Program-made: the position numbers and the translations under genes
Notes under the pieces: generated by a model
What the model saw: the letters and a program-made list of their open reading frames with translations, nothing else
Told to the model about the DNA's origin: nothing
Database searches by the model: none
Part shown: positions 1-6,780 of the stretch, in pieces
How positions within the stretch are numbered: position 1 is the first letter of the stretch
Layout: every line of letters starts with the position of its first letter
NCBI RefSeq assembly: GCF_002953255.1
Contig: NZ_CP026498.1
Span: 8,162,101 to 8,194,410, forward strand
Source of the DNA: Streptomyces sp. CB01881
GTDB lineage: Bacteria; Actinomycetota; Actinomycetes; Streptomycetales; Streptomycetaceae
DNA length: 32,310 nucleotides
Direction: 5' to 3'

Positions 1-82
1 AGACGACTGGGTTGATAGGCCGGATATGGAAGCCCCGTGAGGGGTGGAGTTGACCGGTACTAATAGGCCGAGGGCTTGTCCT
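1..82 (+). rRNA. rrl: 23S ribosomal RNA, 3' end (partial)
   Basis: The first ~82 bases are the 3' terminus of a 23S rRNA. They contain the conserved stretch around 'ggtactaataggccgag' just before the 3' end. The gene enters from outside the window. The exact 3' boundary is estimated from the usual end of actinobacterial 23S rRNA. A 5S gene follows after about 80 bases, the normal order in a 16S-23S-5S operon. Confidence 0.93.
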
Positions 83-163
83 CAGTTGCTCGCGTCCACT
101 GTGTTGTTCTGAAACAACGACCCCATGACATGGCCTGTCATGGTGCGGCCGACAGTTTCATAG
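83..163 (+). other. 23S-5S internal transcribed spacer with two processing stems
   Basis: The spacer holds two short perfect hairpins. The first is gttgtt/aacaac with a 4-nt loop at 103-118. The second is catgaca/tgtcatg with a 5-nt loop at 124-142. Such stems are usual in rRNA spacers and probably help RNase III-type processing; that role is inferred. No tRNA is present in the spacer. Confidence 0.7.
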
Positions 164-282
164 TGTTTCGGTGGTCATAGCGTGAGGGAAACGCCCGGTT
201 ACATTCCGAACCCGGAAGCTAAGCCTCACAGCGCCGATGGTACTGCAGGGGGGACCCTGTGGGAGAGTAGGACGCCGCCGAA
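164..282 (+). rRNA. rrf: 5S ribosomal RNA
   Basis: A complete 5S rRNA of about 119 nt. It starts at 'gtttcggtggtcatagcg' and contains the conserved loop region 'cattccgaacccggaagc' and the 3' part 'gggagagtaggacgcc'. The 5' and 3' ends pair with each other (tttcggtgg.. with ..cgccgaac), forming helix I. It is the last gene of the rRNA operon, and a strong terminator starts 12 nt later. Ends may be off by one or two bases. Confidence 0.96.
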
Positions 283-293
283 CAATCATTCAC

Positions 294-330
294 AGAGAAC
301 CCCCACCCGGATCCCGGGTGGGGGTTCTCT
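294..330 (+). terminator. Intrinsic terminator of the rRNA operon
   Basis: A perfect 17-bp inverted repeat (294-310 and 314-330) closes over a 3-nt loop. There is no long U-tract, only the 'ttctct' within the right arm, as is common in high-GC actinomycetes. It separates the rRNA operon from kdpD. Confidence 0.9.
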
Positions 331-590
331 GCGTTTCCCGGAGTTCCGCATTCCCGGGAGCCCGGCGTTTCCCGGAATCGCGGCCCGGTCCGCCCTCTGC
401 CCTCCGCCCTCCGCCGGCGGTCGGGTGCCCGGGGGGTGCCGTGAAGGGCTCGGGGCCCCGCCGGCCGTCAATATGCCGCTAAAACTGCCTGATCAGGGCC
501 CCGATCGCTGGAGAATCACCCGTTACGCCGTAGTCTCCAAGGGAGGGGAACAGGTGTCCGGGGTGGTCCCCCGGGTCGGCCGGATCAAGA
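331..590. other. Intergenic region between the rRNA operon and kdpD
   Basis: This 260-bp stretch has no convincing gene. Open frames crossing it are continuations of shadow frames. A slightly AT-richer patch at about 466-490 ('gtcaatatgccgctaaaact') is the most likely place for a kdpD promoter, but no clear -35/-10 pair can be defined. A purine run 'gggaggggaa' at 541-550 lies about 40 nt before the kdpD start, too far away to act as its ribosome binding site. Confidence 0.5.
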
Positions 591-3197
591 ATGGTGCACA
601 TGGGACGCGGCAGGCTGCGGATCTACCTCGGGGCGGCCCCCGGGGTCGGCAAGACGTACGCCATGCTCGCCGAGGCGCACCGGCGGCTGGAGCGGGGTAC
701 CGACGTCGTCGTCGGCTTCGTCGAGGACCACGGGCGCCGGAACACGGCCGCCCTGGTCACCGGTCTGGAGACCGTTCCGCGCCGGGAGATGACCCACCGG
801 GGCGCCTCGTTCACCGAGATGGACCTGGACGCCCTGCTGGCCCGCCGCCCGGAGGCGGCGCTGGTGGACGAGCTCGCGCACACCAACGTCCCCGGCTGCC
901 GCAACGCGAAGCGGTGGCAGGACGTCGAGGCGCTGCTCGCGGCCGGCATCGACGTCGTCTCGACCGTGAACATCCAGCACCTGGAGTCCCTCGGCGACGT
1001 CGTGGAGGGCATCACCGGGGTCCGGCAGCGCGAGACCGTGCCGGACGAGGTGGTGCGGCGGGCCGACCAGATCGAGCTGGTCGACATGGACCCGCAGGCG
1101 CTGCGTCGCCGTCTCGCGCACGGCAACGTGTACGCGCCGGAGAAGATCGACGCCGCCCTCGCCAACTACTTCCGCCCGGGAAACCTGACCGCGCTGCGCG
1201 AACTGGCGCTGCTCTGGACGGCCGACCGGGTCGACGAGTACCTGCAGAAGTACCGGGCCGAGCAGGGCATCGAGGGCACCTGGCAGGCCCGCGAGCGGAT
1301 CGTGGTCGGTCTGACCGGCGGCCCCGAGGGCGCGACGCTGGTCCGCCGGGCCGCCCGGATCGCGGCCCGGGGGTCCGGCGGCGAGTTGCTGGCCGTCCAC
1401 ATCTCCCGCTCGGACGGTCTGGCCGGCTCCGGGTCGGGCTCCTCGCAGACGCTGATCGAGCAGCGGGCGCTGGTGGAGAGCCTGGGCGGCACCTTCCACG
1501 CTGTCCTCGGCGACGACCCGGCCGCAGGGCTGCTGGACTTCGCGCGGGGCGTCAACGCCACCCAGATCGTGCTGGGCACCAGCCGCCGGCCCGCCTGGCA
1601 GTACCTCTACGGCCCGGGCGTCGGCGCCACCGTGACCCGGGCGTCCGGCGACATCGACGTGCACATCGTCACCCACGAGCACGCCGCCAAGGGCCTGGGC
1701 CGGCTCCCGATCCGCAAGGTCACCGACCTCGGCCGGCCGCGGGCCGTCGCGGGCTGGCTGATCGGCCTCGGCGGGCCGCCGCTGCTGGCGCTGCTGCTCA
1801 CCCACACCGAGGGCCTCGGGCTCTCCACCGACATGCTGCTCTTCCTGTCGCTGACGGTCTGCGCGGCGCTGGTCGGCGGGCTCTTCCCGGCGATCGCCTC
1901 CGCACTGGTCGGCTCCTCGGCGCTGAACTACTACTTCGCGCCGCCGATCCACACCTTCACCATCGACGAGCCGCAGAACATCATGGCGGTGGCGATATTC
2001 ACCGCCGTCGGCATCGCGGTCGCCTCCGTGGTCGACCTCGCGGCCCGGCGCACCCACCAGGCGGCGCGCAGCCAGACCGAGGCCCAGACGCTCAGCGCCC
2101 TGGCCGGCACCCTGCTGCGCGGCGCGCCGGGCGGGGACGGCGTGCTGACCGCCCTGCTGGAGCAGGTCCGCGAGACCTTCCAGCAGGACTCCGCGGTGCT
2201 GCTGGAGCGGCCCGACCCGCTCGGTCCCTGGCACACGGTCGCGTCGGCCGGCCCGCACCCGCCGGAGCGGCCCGAGAGCGCCGACGTGGACGTCCCGGTC
2301 GGTGACACGCTGGCGCTGGCACTGCGCGGGCGGGTGCTGCCCGCCGAGGACCGCCGGCTGCTCGGCGCCTTCGCCGCGCAGGCCGCCGTCCTGCTGGAGC
2401 GCCGCCGGCTGGCCGGGGAGGCCGCCGCGGCCCGCCGCGAGGCCGAGGGCAACCGGATCCGCACCGCCCTGCTCGCCGCCGTCTCGCACGACCTGCGTAC
2501 CCCGCTGGCCGGGATCAAGGCCTCCGTCACCTCGCTGCGTTCCGCGGACGTCGAGTGGGACGAGGAGGACGAGGCCGAGCTGCTGGCCGGCATCGAGGCC
2601 GGCGCCGACCGGCTCGACCACCTGATCAACAACCTGCTCGACATGAGCCGGCTCCAGACCGGTACCGTCACGCCGCTGATCCAGGAGACGGACCTGGACG
2701 AGGTGGTGCCGTTCGCGCTGGGCGGCGTCCCGCCGGAGGCCGTCCGGCTGGACGTCCCGGAGAGCCTGCCGATGATCCGGGCCGATGGCGGGCTGCTGGA
2801 GCGGTCGCTGGCCAACCTGGTCGAGAACGCCGTCAAGTACAGCCCGGCCGGGGTGAAGGTGCTGGTCAAGGCGGACGCGCTGGTCCCGGCGGGCGGGCCG
2901 GGGCGGGTCGAGCTGCGGATAGTCGACCGCGGGCCGGGCGTGCCCGAGGACGCCAAGGAGCGGATCTTCGCGCCGTTCCAGCGCTACGGGGACGCGCCGC
3001 GCGGCGCCGGGGTGGGCCTCGGGCTCGCCGTCGCGCGCGGCTTCGTCGAGGCGATGGACGGCACGATCACCGCCGAGGACACCCCCGGTGGCGGCCTCAC
3101 CATGGTCGTCAGCCTGCCCGTCGCCGGCCGCCCGCCGGGGCCGCCCGAGCCGGTGCCGCCGCCACCGGAGCCCATGGACCGCGCCTCCCACGTGTGA
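591..3197 (+). CDS. kdpD: KdpD-type osmosensitive K+ sensor histidine kinase
   Basis: Membrane sensor kinase of the Kdp two-component system, which reports potassium limitation and phosphorylates KdpE. The 868-residue protein has the full KdpD architecture. The N-terminal KdpD domain carries a Walker A motif (GAAPGVGKT, residues 14-22) and a Walker B-like ALVDELAHTN. A universal-stress-protein domain follows (about 240-360), then four membrane segments of the DUF4118 type (about 385-485) and a GAF-like region. The HisKA domain has phospho-acceptor His633 in VSHDLRTPL, and the HATPase domain has an N box (NLVENAVKY, about 742) and G boxes (DRGPGVP, GVGLGLAVA). The start is uncertain: ATG 591 or ATG 600 (MGRGRLRIYLG, the usual family N-terminus), neither with a good ribosome binding site. 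It lies 37 bp before kdpE. No kdpFABC genes flank it; the rRNA operon is immediately upstream. Confidence 0.95.
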   Translation: MVHMGRGRLRIYLGAAPGVGKTYAMLAEAHRRLERGTDVVVGFVEDHGRRNTAALVTGLETVPRREMTHRGASFTEMDLDALLARRPEAALVDELAHTNVPGCRNAKRWQDVEALLAAGIDVVSTVNIQHLESLGDVVEGITGVRQRETVPDEVVRRADQIELVDMDPQALRRRLAHGNVYAPEKIDAALANYFRPGNLTALRELALLWTADRVDEYLQKYRAEQGIEGTWQARERIVVGLTGGPEGATLVRRAARIAARGSGGELLAVHISRSDGLAGSGSGSSQTLIEQRALVESLGGTFHAVLGDDPAAGLLDFARGVNATQIVLGTSRRPAWQYLYGPGVGATVTRASGDIDVHIVTHEHAAKGLGRLPIRKVTDLGRPRAVAGWLIGLGGPPLLALLLTHTEGLGLSTDMLLFLSLTVCAALVGGLFPAIASALVGSSALNYYFAPPIHTFTIDEPQNIMAVAIFTAVGIAVASVVDLAARRTHQAARSQTEAQTLSALAGTLLRGAPGGDGVLTALLEQVRETFQQDSAVLLERPDPLGPWHTVASAGPHPPERPESADVDVPVGDTLALALRGRVLPAEDRRLLGAFAAQAAVLLERRRLAGEAAAARREAEGNRIRTALLAAVSHDLRTPLAGIKASVTSLRSADVEWDEEDEAELLAGIEAGADRLDHLINNLLDMSRLQTGTVTPLIQETDLDEVVPFALGGVPPEAVRLDVPESLPMIRADGGLLERSLANLVENAVKYSPAGVKVLVKADALVPAGGPGRVELRIVDRGPGVPEDAKERIFAPFQRYGDAPRGAGVGLGLAVARGFVEAMDGTITAEDTPGGGLTMVVSLPVAGRPPGPPEPVPPPPEPMDRASHV

Positions 3198-3234
3198 CCA
3201 CCCCCTTCCGACAGCTGTGAAAGGCGGAGCCCGC

Positions 3235-3915
3235 ATGACCCGGGTCCTCGTCGTGGACGACGAACCACAGATCGTCCGCGCGCTGGTGATCAACCTCAAG
3301 GCCCGCAAGTACGAGGTCGACGCGGCCCACGACGGCGCGGGCGCGCTGGAGCTGGCCGCCGCCCGCCACCCCGACGTGGTCGTCCTCGACCTGGGCCTGC
3401 CCGACATGGACGGCGTCGAGGTGATCAAGGGCCTGCGCGGCTGGACCAGGGTGCCGATCATCGTGCTCTCCGCCCGGCACGCCTCCGACGAGAAGGTCGA
3501 GGCGCTGGACGCCGGCGCCGACGACTACGTCACCAAGCCGTTCGGCATGGACGAGCTGCTCGCCCGCATGCGCGCCGCCGTCCGCCGCGCCGAGCCGGTG
3601 GCCGGGGAGGACGACTCCCTGGTGGTCACGGACACGTTCACCGTCGACCTCGCGGCGAAGAAGGTCAACCGGGACGGCACCGACGTCCGCCTCACGCCGA
3701 CCGAGTGGCACCTGCTGGAGGTGCTGGTCCGCAACGCCGGGCGGCTGGTCAGCCAGACCCAGCTGCTCCAGGAGGTCTGGGGCCCGGCCTACCGCACGGA
3801 GACCAACTACCTGCGGGTCTACCTGGCACAACTGCGCCGCAAGCTGGAGCGCGACCCCTCCCACCCGCGCCACTTCATCACCGAGCCGGGCATGGGCTAC
3901 CGCTTCGAGAACTGA
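3235..3915 (+). CDS. kdpE: KdpE-type response regulator (OmpR/PhoB family)
   Basis: DNA-binding response regulator and partner of the upstream KdpD kinase. In other bacteria KdpE activates kdpFABC when potassium is scarce. The 226-residue protein has a receiver domain with acidic pocket D8-D9, phospho-acceptor Asp52 (VVLDLGLPDMDG), the switch Ser in VLSARH and Lys in TKPFGMDELLAR. The C-terminal winged helix includes LTPTEWHLLEVLVRNAGRLVSQ with recognition region around ETNYLRVYLAQLRRKLE. ATG 3235 is chosen because the receiver begins at once (MTRVLVVDDEP) and an 'aaaggcgga' Shine-Dalgarno lies 8-10 nt upstream. Co-transcription with kdpD is likely. With no transporter genes adjacent, its targets (kdpFABC elsewhere, or the K+ genes nearby) cannot be read from here. 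Confidence 0.95.
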   Translation: MTRVLVVDDEPQIVRALVINLKARKYEVDAAHDGAGALELAAARHPDVVVLDLGLPDMDGVEVIKGLRGWTRVPIIVLSARHASDEKVEALDAGADDYVTKPFGMDELLARMRAAVRRAEPVAGEDDSLVVTDTFTVDLAAKKVNRDGTDVRLTPTEWHLLEVLVRNAGRLVSQTQLLQEVWGPAYRTETNYLRVYLAQLRRKLERDPSHPRHFITEPGMGYRFEN

Positions 3916-3988
3916 GCCGGGCCGGCCGGCAGGCCCGTCCGGGTGCCCCGCTGACCTCGTGACCTGCCGCAGCCGGCCCCGATACCGG

Positions 3989-3994
3989 TAGCCT
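3989..3994 (+). promoter_or_regulatory. Putative -10 box for a leaderless OB-fold gene
   Basis: TAGCCT lies exactly 7 nt before ATG 4002, the spacing expected when transcription starts at the A of the start codon. No Shine-Dalgarno is visible between them. The -35 is weak (CTGCCG-like around 3964-3970). The same arrangement recurs at several genes in this window. Confidence 0.4.
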
Positions 3995-4001
3995 TTCCGA
4001 C

Positions 4002-4409
4002 ATGAGTGGTGACAACAGCAGCGACCAGCCGCAGGGCCGCTTCCGCCGTTTGCTCAGCCGGCTGACCTCCTCCGCGGAGGAGCTCCAGGCGGAGGAGCTG
4101 CGCCAGGAGAGCGCGGCGGAGTCGGGCTGCACTCCGATCGCCAGCTGCGGGGACCGTCAACTGGTCACCGTCGCGGGCACCCTGCGCACCGTGACCCTGC
4201 GTCCCCGGGCCGGCGTGCCGGCGCTGGAGGCGGAGCTCTTCGACGGCACCGAGGCGCTGGACGTGGTCTGGCTCGGCCGGCGCTCCATCGCGGGCATAGA
4301 GCCCGGCCGCCGGCTGGTCGCCAGCGGCCGGATCAGCCACGCACGCGGGCGCCGCGTGCTGTTCAACCCCCGCTACGAGCTGCGTCCGGTCGGACACGGG
4401 AGCGAATGA
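4002..4409 (+). CDS. OB-fold nucleic-acid-binding domain protein
   Basis: A 135-residue soluble protein. Residues ~45-125 form an OB-fold related to the tRNA-anticodon-type/RecG-wedge OB domain: GDRQLVTVAGTLRTVTL, then ALEAELFDGTEALDVVWLGRR, then GIEPGRRLVASGRISHARGRRVLFNPRYEL. The first ~40 residues are polar and helical (FRRLLSRLTSSAEELQAEELRQE). Its role is unknown, though nucleic-acid binding is the family expectation. It overlaps the DUF3159 gene by 4 bp (ATGA), so the two are translationally coupled. It is the positional counterpart of M. tuberculosis Rv2694c, which also precedes a DUF3159 gene beside ceoC. Start ATG 4002 fits a leaderless transcript. Confidence 0.85.
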   Translation: MSGDNSSDQPQGRFRRLLSRLTSSAEELQAEELRQESAAESGCTPIASCGDRQLVTVAGTLRTVTLRPRAGVPALEAELFDGTEALDVVWLGRRSIAGIEPGRRLVASGRISHARGRRVLFNPRYELRPVGHGSE

Positions 4410-5149
4410 GCGTGAGCATCCAGCCCGGCGGCGAGCCCGCCGCCCAGCTCGGCCTGGTCGAGACCGCCCCCGCCGACGACGAGGCGGCCCGGCAGGCCGC
4501 GGCCTCCAAGGAGGCCGCCGAGAGCGTGATGCAGGCCTTCGGCGGCGTGCGCGGCATGGTCGACATGACGCTGCCCGGCCTGGTCTTCATCGTCACCTAC
4601 AACATCACCCACCAGGTCCCGGCGGCCGCCTGGGCCGCGCTCGGCCTGAGCGCCCTGTTCGTGGTGGCGCGCCTGGCCAAGCGGGAGACCGTCCAGCACG
4701 CCTTCTCCGGCGTGTTCGGCGTCGCCATCGGCGCCTGGATCTCGATGAAGACCGGCAAGGCGGAGAACTTCTACCTGCCGGGCCTGCTCTGGAGCGTCGG
4801 CTACTGCATCGGCCTGGCCGTCTCGGCGCTGGTCCGCTGGCCGCTGATCGGTGTCATGCTCGGCCCGGTCACCGGCGAGATGTTCACCTGGCGCAAGCAG
4901 AACCCGGGCCGGCTGGCCGCCTACACCAAGGCGACCTGGGCCTGGGTGCTGATCATGGGCATCAAGCCGCTGATCCTGTTCCCGCTGTACTTCACGCACA
5001 ACGTCAACCTGCTCGGGTGGCTCAAGGTCGCCCTGGGCATCCCGCCGATGCTGCTGGCGATGTACGTCACCTGGCAGATCCTGCTGAAGGCGCCGCCGCC
5101 GATCAAGGTGCAGCTGGACGACGAGCCGGCCGAGGCCGACCGGAAGTGA
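4406..5149 (+). CDS. DUF3159 family integral membrane protein
   Basis: A 247-residue membrane protein of the actinobacterial DUF3159 family, function unknown. After a polar, Ala/Glu-rich N-terminus (about 1-45) come some six hydrophobic segments: LPGLVFIVTYNIT, AAWAALGLSALFVVARLA, FGVAIGAWISM, FYLPGLLWSVGYCIGLAVSAL, WAWVLIMGIKPLILFPLYF and IPPMLLAMYVTWQILL. Polar signatures between them include KRETVQHAFSG and the loop TWRKQNPGRLAAY. The C-terminus is charged (DDEPAEADRK). It starts on an ATG overlapping the OB-fold stop (ATGA) and ends at a strong terminator facing ceoC. Its conserved place next to RCK/Trk genes in both streptomycetes and mycobacteria suggests a link to ion transport, but that is inference. 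Confidence 0.88.
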   Translation: MSVSIQPGGEPAAQLGLVETAPADDEAARQAAASKEAAESVMQAFGGVRGMVDMTLPGLVFIVTYNITHQVPAAAWAALGLSALFVVARLAKRETVQHAFSGVFGVAIGAWISMKTGKAENFYLPGLLWSVGYCIGLAVSALVRWPLIGVMLGPVTGEMFTWRKQNPGRLAAYTKATWAWVLIMGIKPLILFPLYFTHNVNLLGWLKVALGIPPMLLAMYVTWQILLKAPPPIKVQLDDEPAEADRK

Positions 5150-5152
5150 GCC

Positions 5153-5199
5153 GTGCGAGCGGGCCCGCACCCGAAAACCGGGTGCGGGCCCGCTCGCAC
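5153..5199. terminator. Bidirectional terminator between DUF3159 gene and ceoC
   Basis: A perfect 21-bp inverted repeat (5153-5173 and 5179-5199) with a 5-nt loop (aaaac). It sits between two convergent genes, 3 nt after the DUF3159 stop and 12 nt from the ceoC stop, so it can serve both directions. Confidence 0.92.
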
Positions 5200-5211
5200 G
5201 TGAGGCCCGGG

Positions 5212-5883
5212 CTACCGGGTACCGGGGGAGCCCGAGAGCAGGTTCTCCAGTTCTTCCTCGCGCTCCTGGGCGGCCACGAAGAGCAGCTCGTCGCCGCCCT
5301 CCAGGGTGTCGTCCTTGCCCGGGGTGAGCACCCGGCCCTCGCGGATGATGGTTACCAGCGAGGTGTCCGGCGGCCACGGCACGTCGCCGACGCGGGTGCC
5401 GACCAGCTCGGTGTCGGAGGCGAGGGTCAGCTCGACCAGGTTGGCGTTGCCCTGGCTGAAGCGCATCAGCCGGACCAGGTCGCCGACGCTGACGGCCTCC
5501 TCGACCAGGGCCGACATCAGGCGCGGGGTGGAGACGGCGACGTCCACGCCCCAGGACTCGTTGAAGAGCCACTCGTTCTTCGGGTTGTTCACCCGGGCGA
5601 CCACCCGCGGCACCGCGTACTCGGTCTTCGCGAGCAGCGAGACGACGAGGTTGACCTTGTCGTCACCGGTCGCGGCGATCACCACGTGGCAGCGCTGCAG
5701 CGCGGCCTCGTCCAGCGAGGTGATCTCGCAGGCGTCGGCCAGCAGCCACTCCGCCATGGGGACCCGCTCCACCGAGATGGAGTTCGGGTTCTTGTCTATC
5801 AGCAGGACCTCGTGGCCGTTCTCCAACAGCTCGCCCGCGATCGAGCGGCCGACGGCCCCGGCCCCGGCAATGGCGACCCGCAT
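5212..5883 (-). CDS. ceoC: TrkA/RCK-type K+ channel/transporter regulatory protein (CeoC-like)
   Basis: Cytosolic nucleotide-binding regulator of potassium transport, 223 residues. The TrkA_N (RCK_N) Rossmann domain has the dinucleotide-binding motif AGAGAVGRS (7-15) with an acidic residue after strand 2 (LLIDKNP), followed by DACEITSLDEA and VVIAATGDDKVNLVVSLLAK. The TrkA_C (RCK_C) domain follows from about 140: NLVELTLASDTELVGTRVGDV through GGDELLFVAAQ. The start codon shares one base with the stop of the upstream RCK gene (TGATG at 5881-5885), so the pair is one operon and probably forms a heteromer. It corresponds in position to M. tuberculosis ceoC. No TrkH/KtrB pore is nearby; the only K+ permease beside it is the divergent KimA-like gene. 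Confidence 0.92.
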   Translation of the reverse strand: MRVAIAGAGAVGRSIAGELLENGHEVLLIDKNPNSISVERVPMAEWLLADACEITSLDEAALQRCHVVIAATGDDKVNLVVSLLAKTEYAVPRVVARVNNPKNEWLFNESWGVDVAVSTPRLMSALVEEAVSVGDLVRLMRFSQGNANLVELTLASDTELVGTRVGDVPWPPDTSLVTIIREGRVLTPGKDDTLEGGDELLFVAAQEREEELENLLSGSPGTR

Positions 5884-6551
5884 CAGTGACCCTCCTCGTT
5901 CGGCCCCTGCGCGAACGCGGCCTCGACCGCCGCCAGGTCGGCCCGGCGCACCATCACGTGCACCAGGTCGCCCTCCTGCACCACCATCTGGGGCGTGGGC
6001 AGCACGCCCTCGCCGAGCCGGGTGACGAACGCCACCCGGGTGCCGGAGGCCTCCTCCAGCGCACTGACCCGGTGACCGATCCAGCGCGGGTCGTACGCGA
6101 CCTCGGCGAGCTGGACGGTACCGCTCGGGTCCTGCCAGAGCGGCTCGCCGCCGCTGGGCAGCAGCCGGCGCAGCATCTGGTCGGCCGTCCAGCGGACGGT
6201 GGCCACGGTGGGGATGCCCAGGCGCTGGTAGACCTCGGCGCGGCGGGGGTCGTAGATCCGGGCCGCGACGTTCTCCACGCCGAAGTTCTCCCGGGCCACG
6301 CGGGCCGCGATGATGTTGGAGTTGTCGCCGCTGGAGACGGCGGCGAAGGCGCCGGCCTCCTCGATGCCGGCCTCCTTCAGGGTGTCCTGGTCGAAGCCGA
6401 CACCCGTGACCCGGCGCCCGTTGAATCCGGCGCCCAGGCGGCGGAACGCCGTCGGGTCCTGGTCGACGACGGCGACCGAGTGGCCCTGTTTCTCCAGCGC
6501 TCTGGCGAGGGCGGAGCCCACGCGGCCGCAGCCCATGATGACGATGTGCAC
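5883..6551 (-). CDS. ceoB: TrkA/RCK-type K+ transport regulatory protein (CeoB-like)
   Basis: First gene of the ceoB-ceoC operon, 222 residues. RCK_N domain: VHIVIMGCGRVGSALARALE with motif GCGRVG, the acidic strand-2 end AVVDQDP, then GVGFDQDTLKEAGIEEAGAFAAVSSGDNSNIIAARVARE. RCK_C domain from about 145: VQLAEVAYDPRWIGHRVSAL through EGDLVHVMVRR. The frame stays open far upstream, but GTG 6551 is preferred: it places the first beta strand at the N-terminus as in the family, and a 'gggtgagg' Shine-Dalgarno lies 8 nt upstream. It diverges from the KimA-like permease gene across about 230 bp. Joint regulation of that permease by CeoB/CeoC is inference from context. Confidence 0.92.
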   Translation of the reverse strand: MHIVIMGCGRVGSALARALEKQGHSVAVVDQDPTAFRRLGAGFNGRRVTGVGFDQDTLKEAGIEEAGAFAAVSSGDNSNIIAARVARENFGVENVAARIYDPRRAEVYQRLGIPTVATVRWTADQMLRRLLPSGGEPLWQDPSGTVQLAEVAYDPRWIGHRVSALEEASGTRVAFVTRLGEGVLPTPQMVVQEGDLVHVMVRRADLAAVEAAFAQGPNEEGH

Positions 6552-6766
6552 CGGCGCTACCTCACCCGTCCCGTTGGGTTCTTGACCTGCGCAAACACCG
6601 TTCGTCATCCTTCCCCGCCCCGCTGTCCGGGCGAGCGATCTCGTGGTCGCAGGGCTCGACAACCTGAGTGTTGCCCGCCTGCTCGTATCCGACACGCTAG
6701 CCGGTCCACCGAACACAGTCGCGACGAAGGGGGGGACGCAAGTCGGACCACGCGGCGAACAGCCCC

Positions 6767-6772
6767 TACGAT
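6767..6772 (+). promoter_or_regulatory. Putative -10 box for the KimA-like gene (leaderless)
   Basis: TACGAT lies 8 nt before GTG 6781. No Shine-Dalgarno precedes either GTG 6781 or ATG 6787, so a leaderless transcript starting at the GTG is plausible. The -35 (TCGGAC-like at 6743-6748) is weak. The rest of 6552-6780 is the shared divergent promoter region of ceoB and this gene. I see no ydaO-type c-di-AMP riboswitch in it, although that element precedes kimA in Bacillus. Confidence 0.4.
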
Positions 6773-6780
6773 GCCTTACC

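Noticed and set aside
585..3461. A 958-residue open frame on the minus strand opposite kdpD
   Set aside because: It mirrors kdpD codons; composition is Arg/Gly/Gln/Asp-rich without any domain, and kdpD is certain. High GC keeps shadow frames open.
6643..6780. Upstream in-frame start (TTG/GTG) for the KimA-like gene
   Set aside because: Residues before MPTDLPKRIL have no family similarity and overlap the divergent promoter region; KimA begins with the equivalent of this motif.
6552..6780. c-di-AMP (ydaO-type) riboswitch upstream of the KimA-like gene
   Set aside because: Looked for because Bacillus kimA has one; the conserved ydaO elements are not recognisable on either strand.
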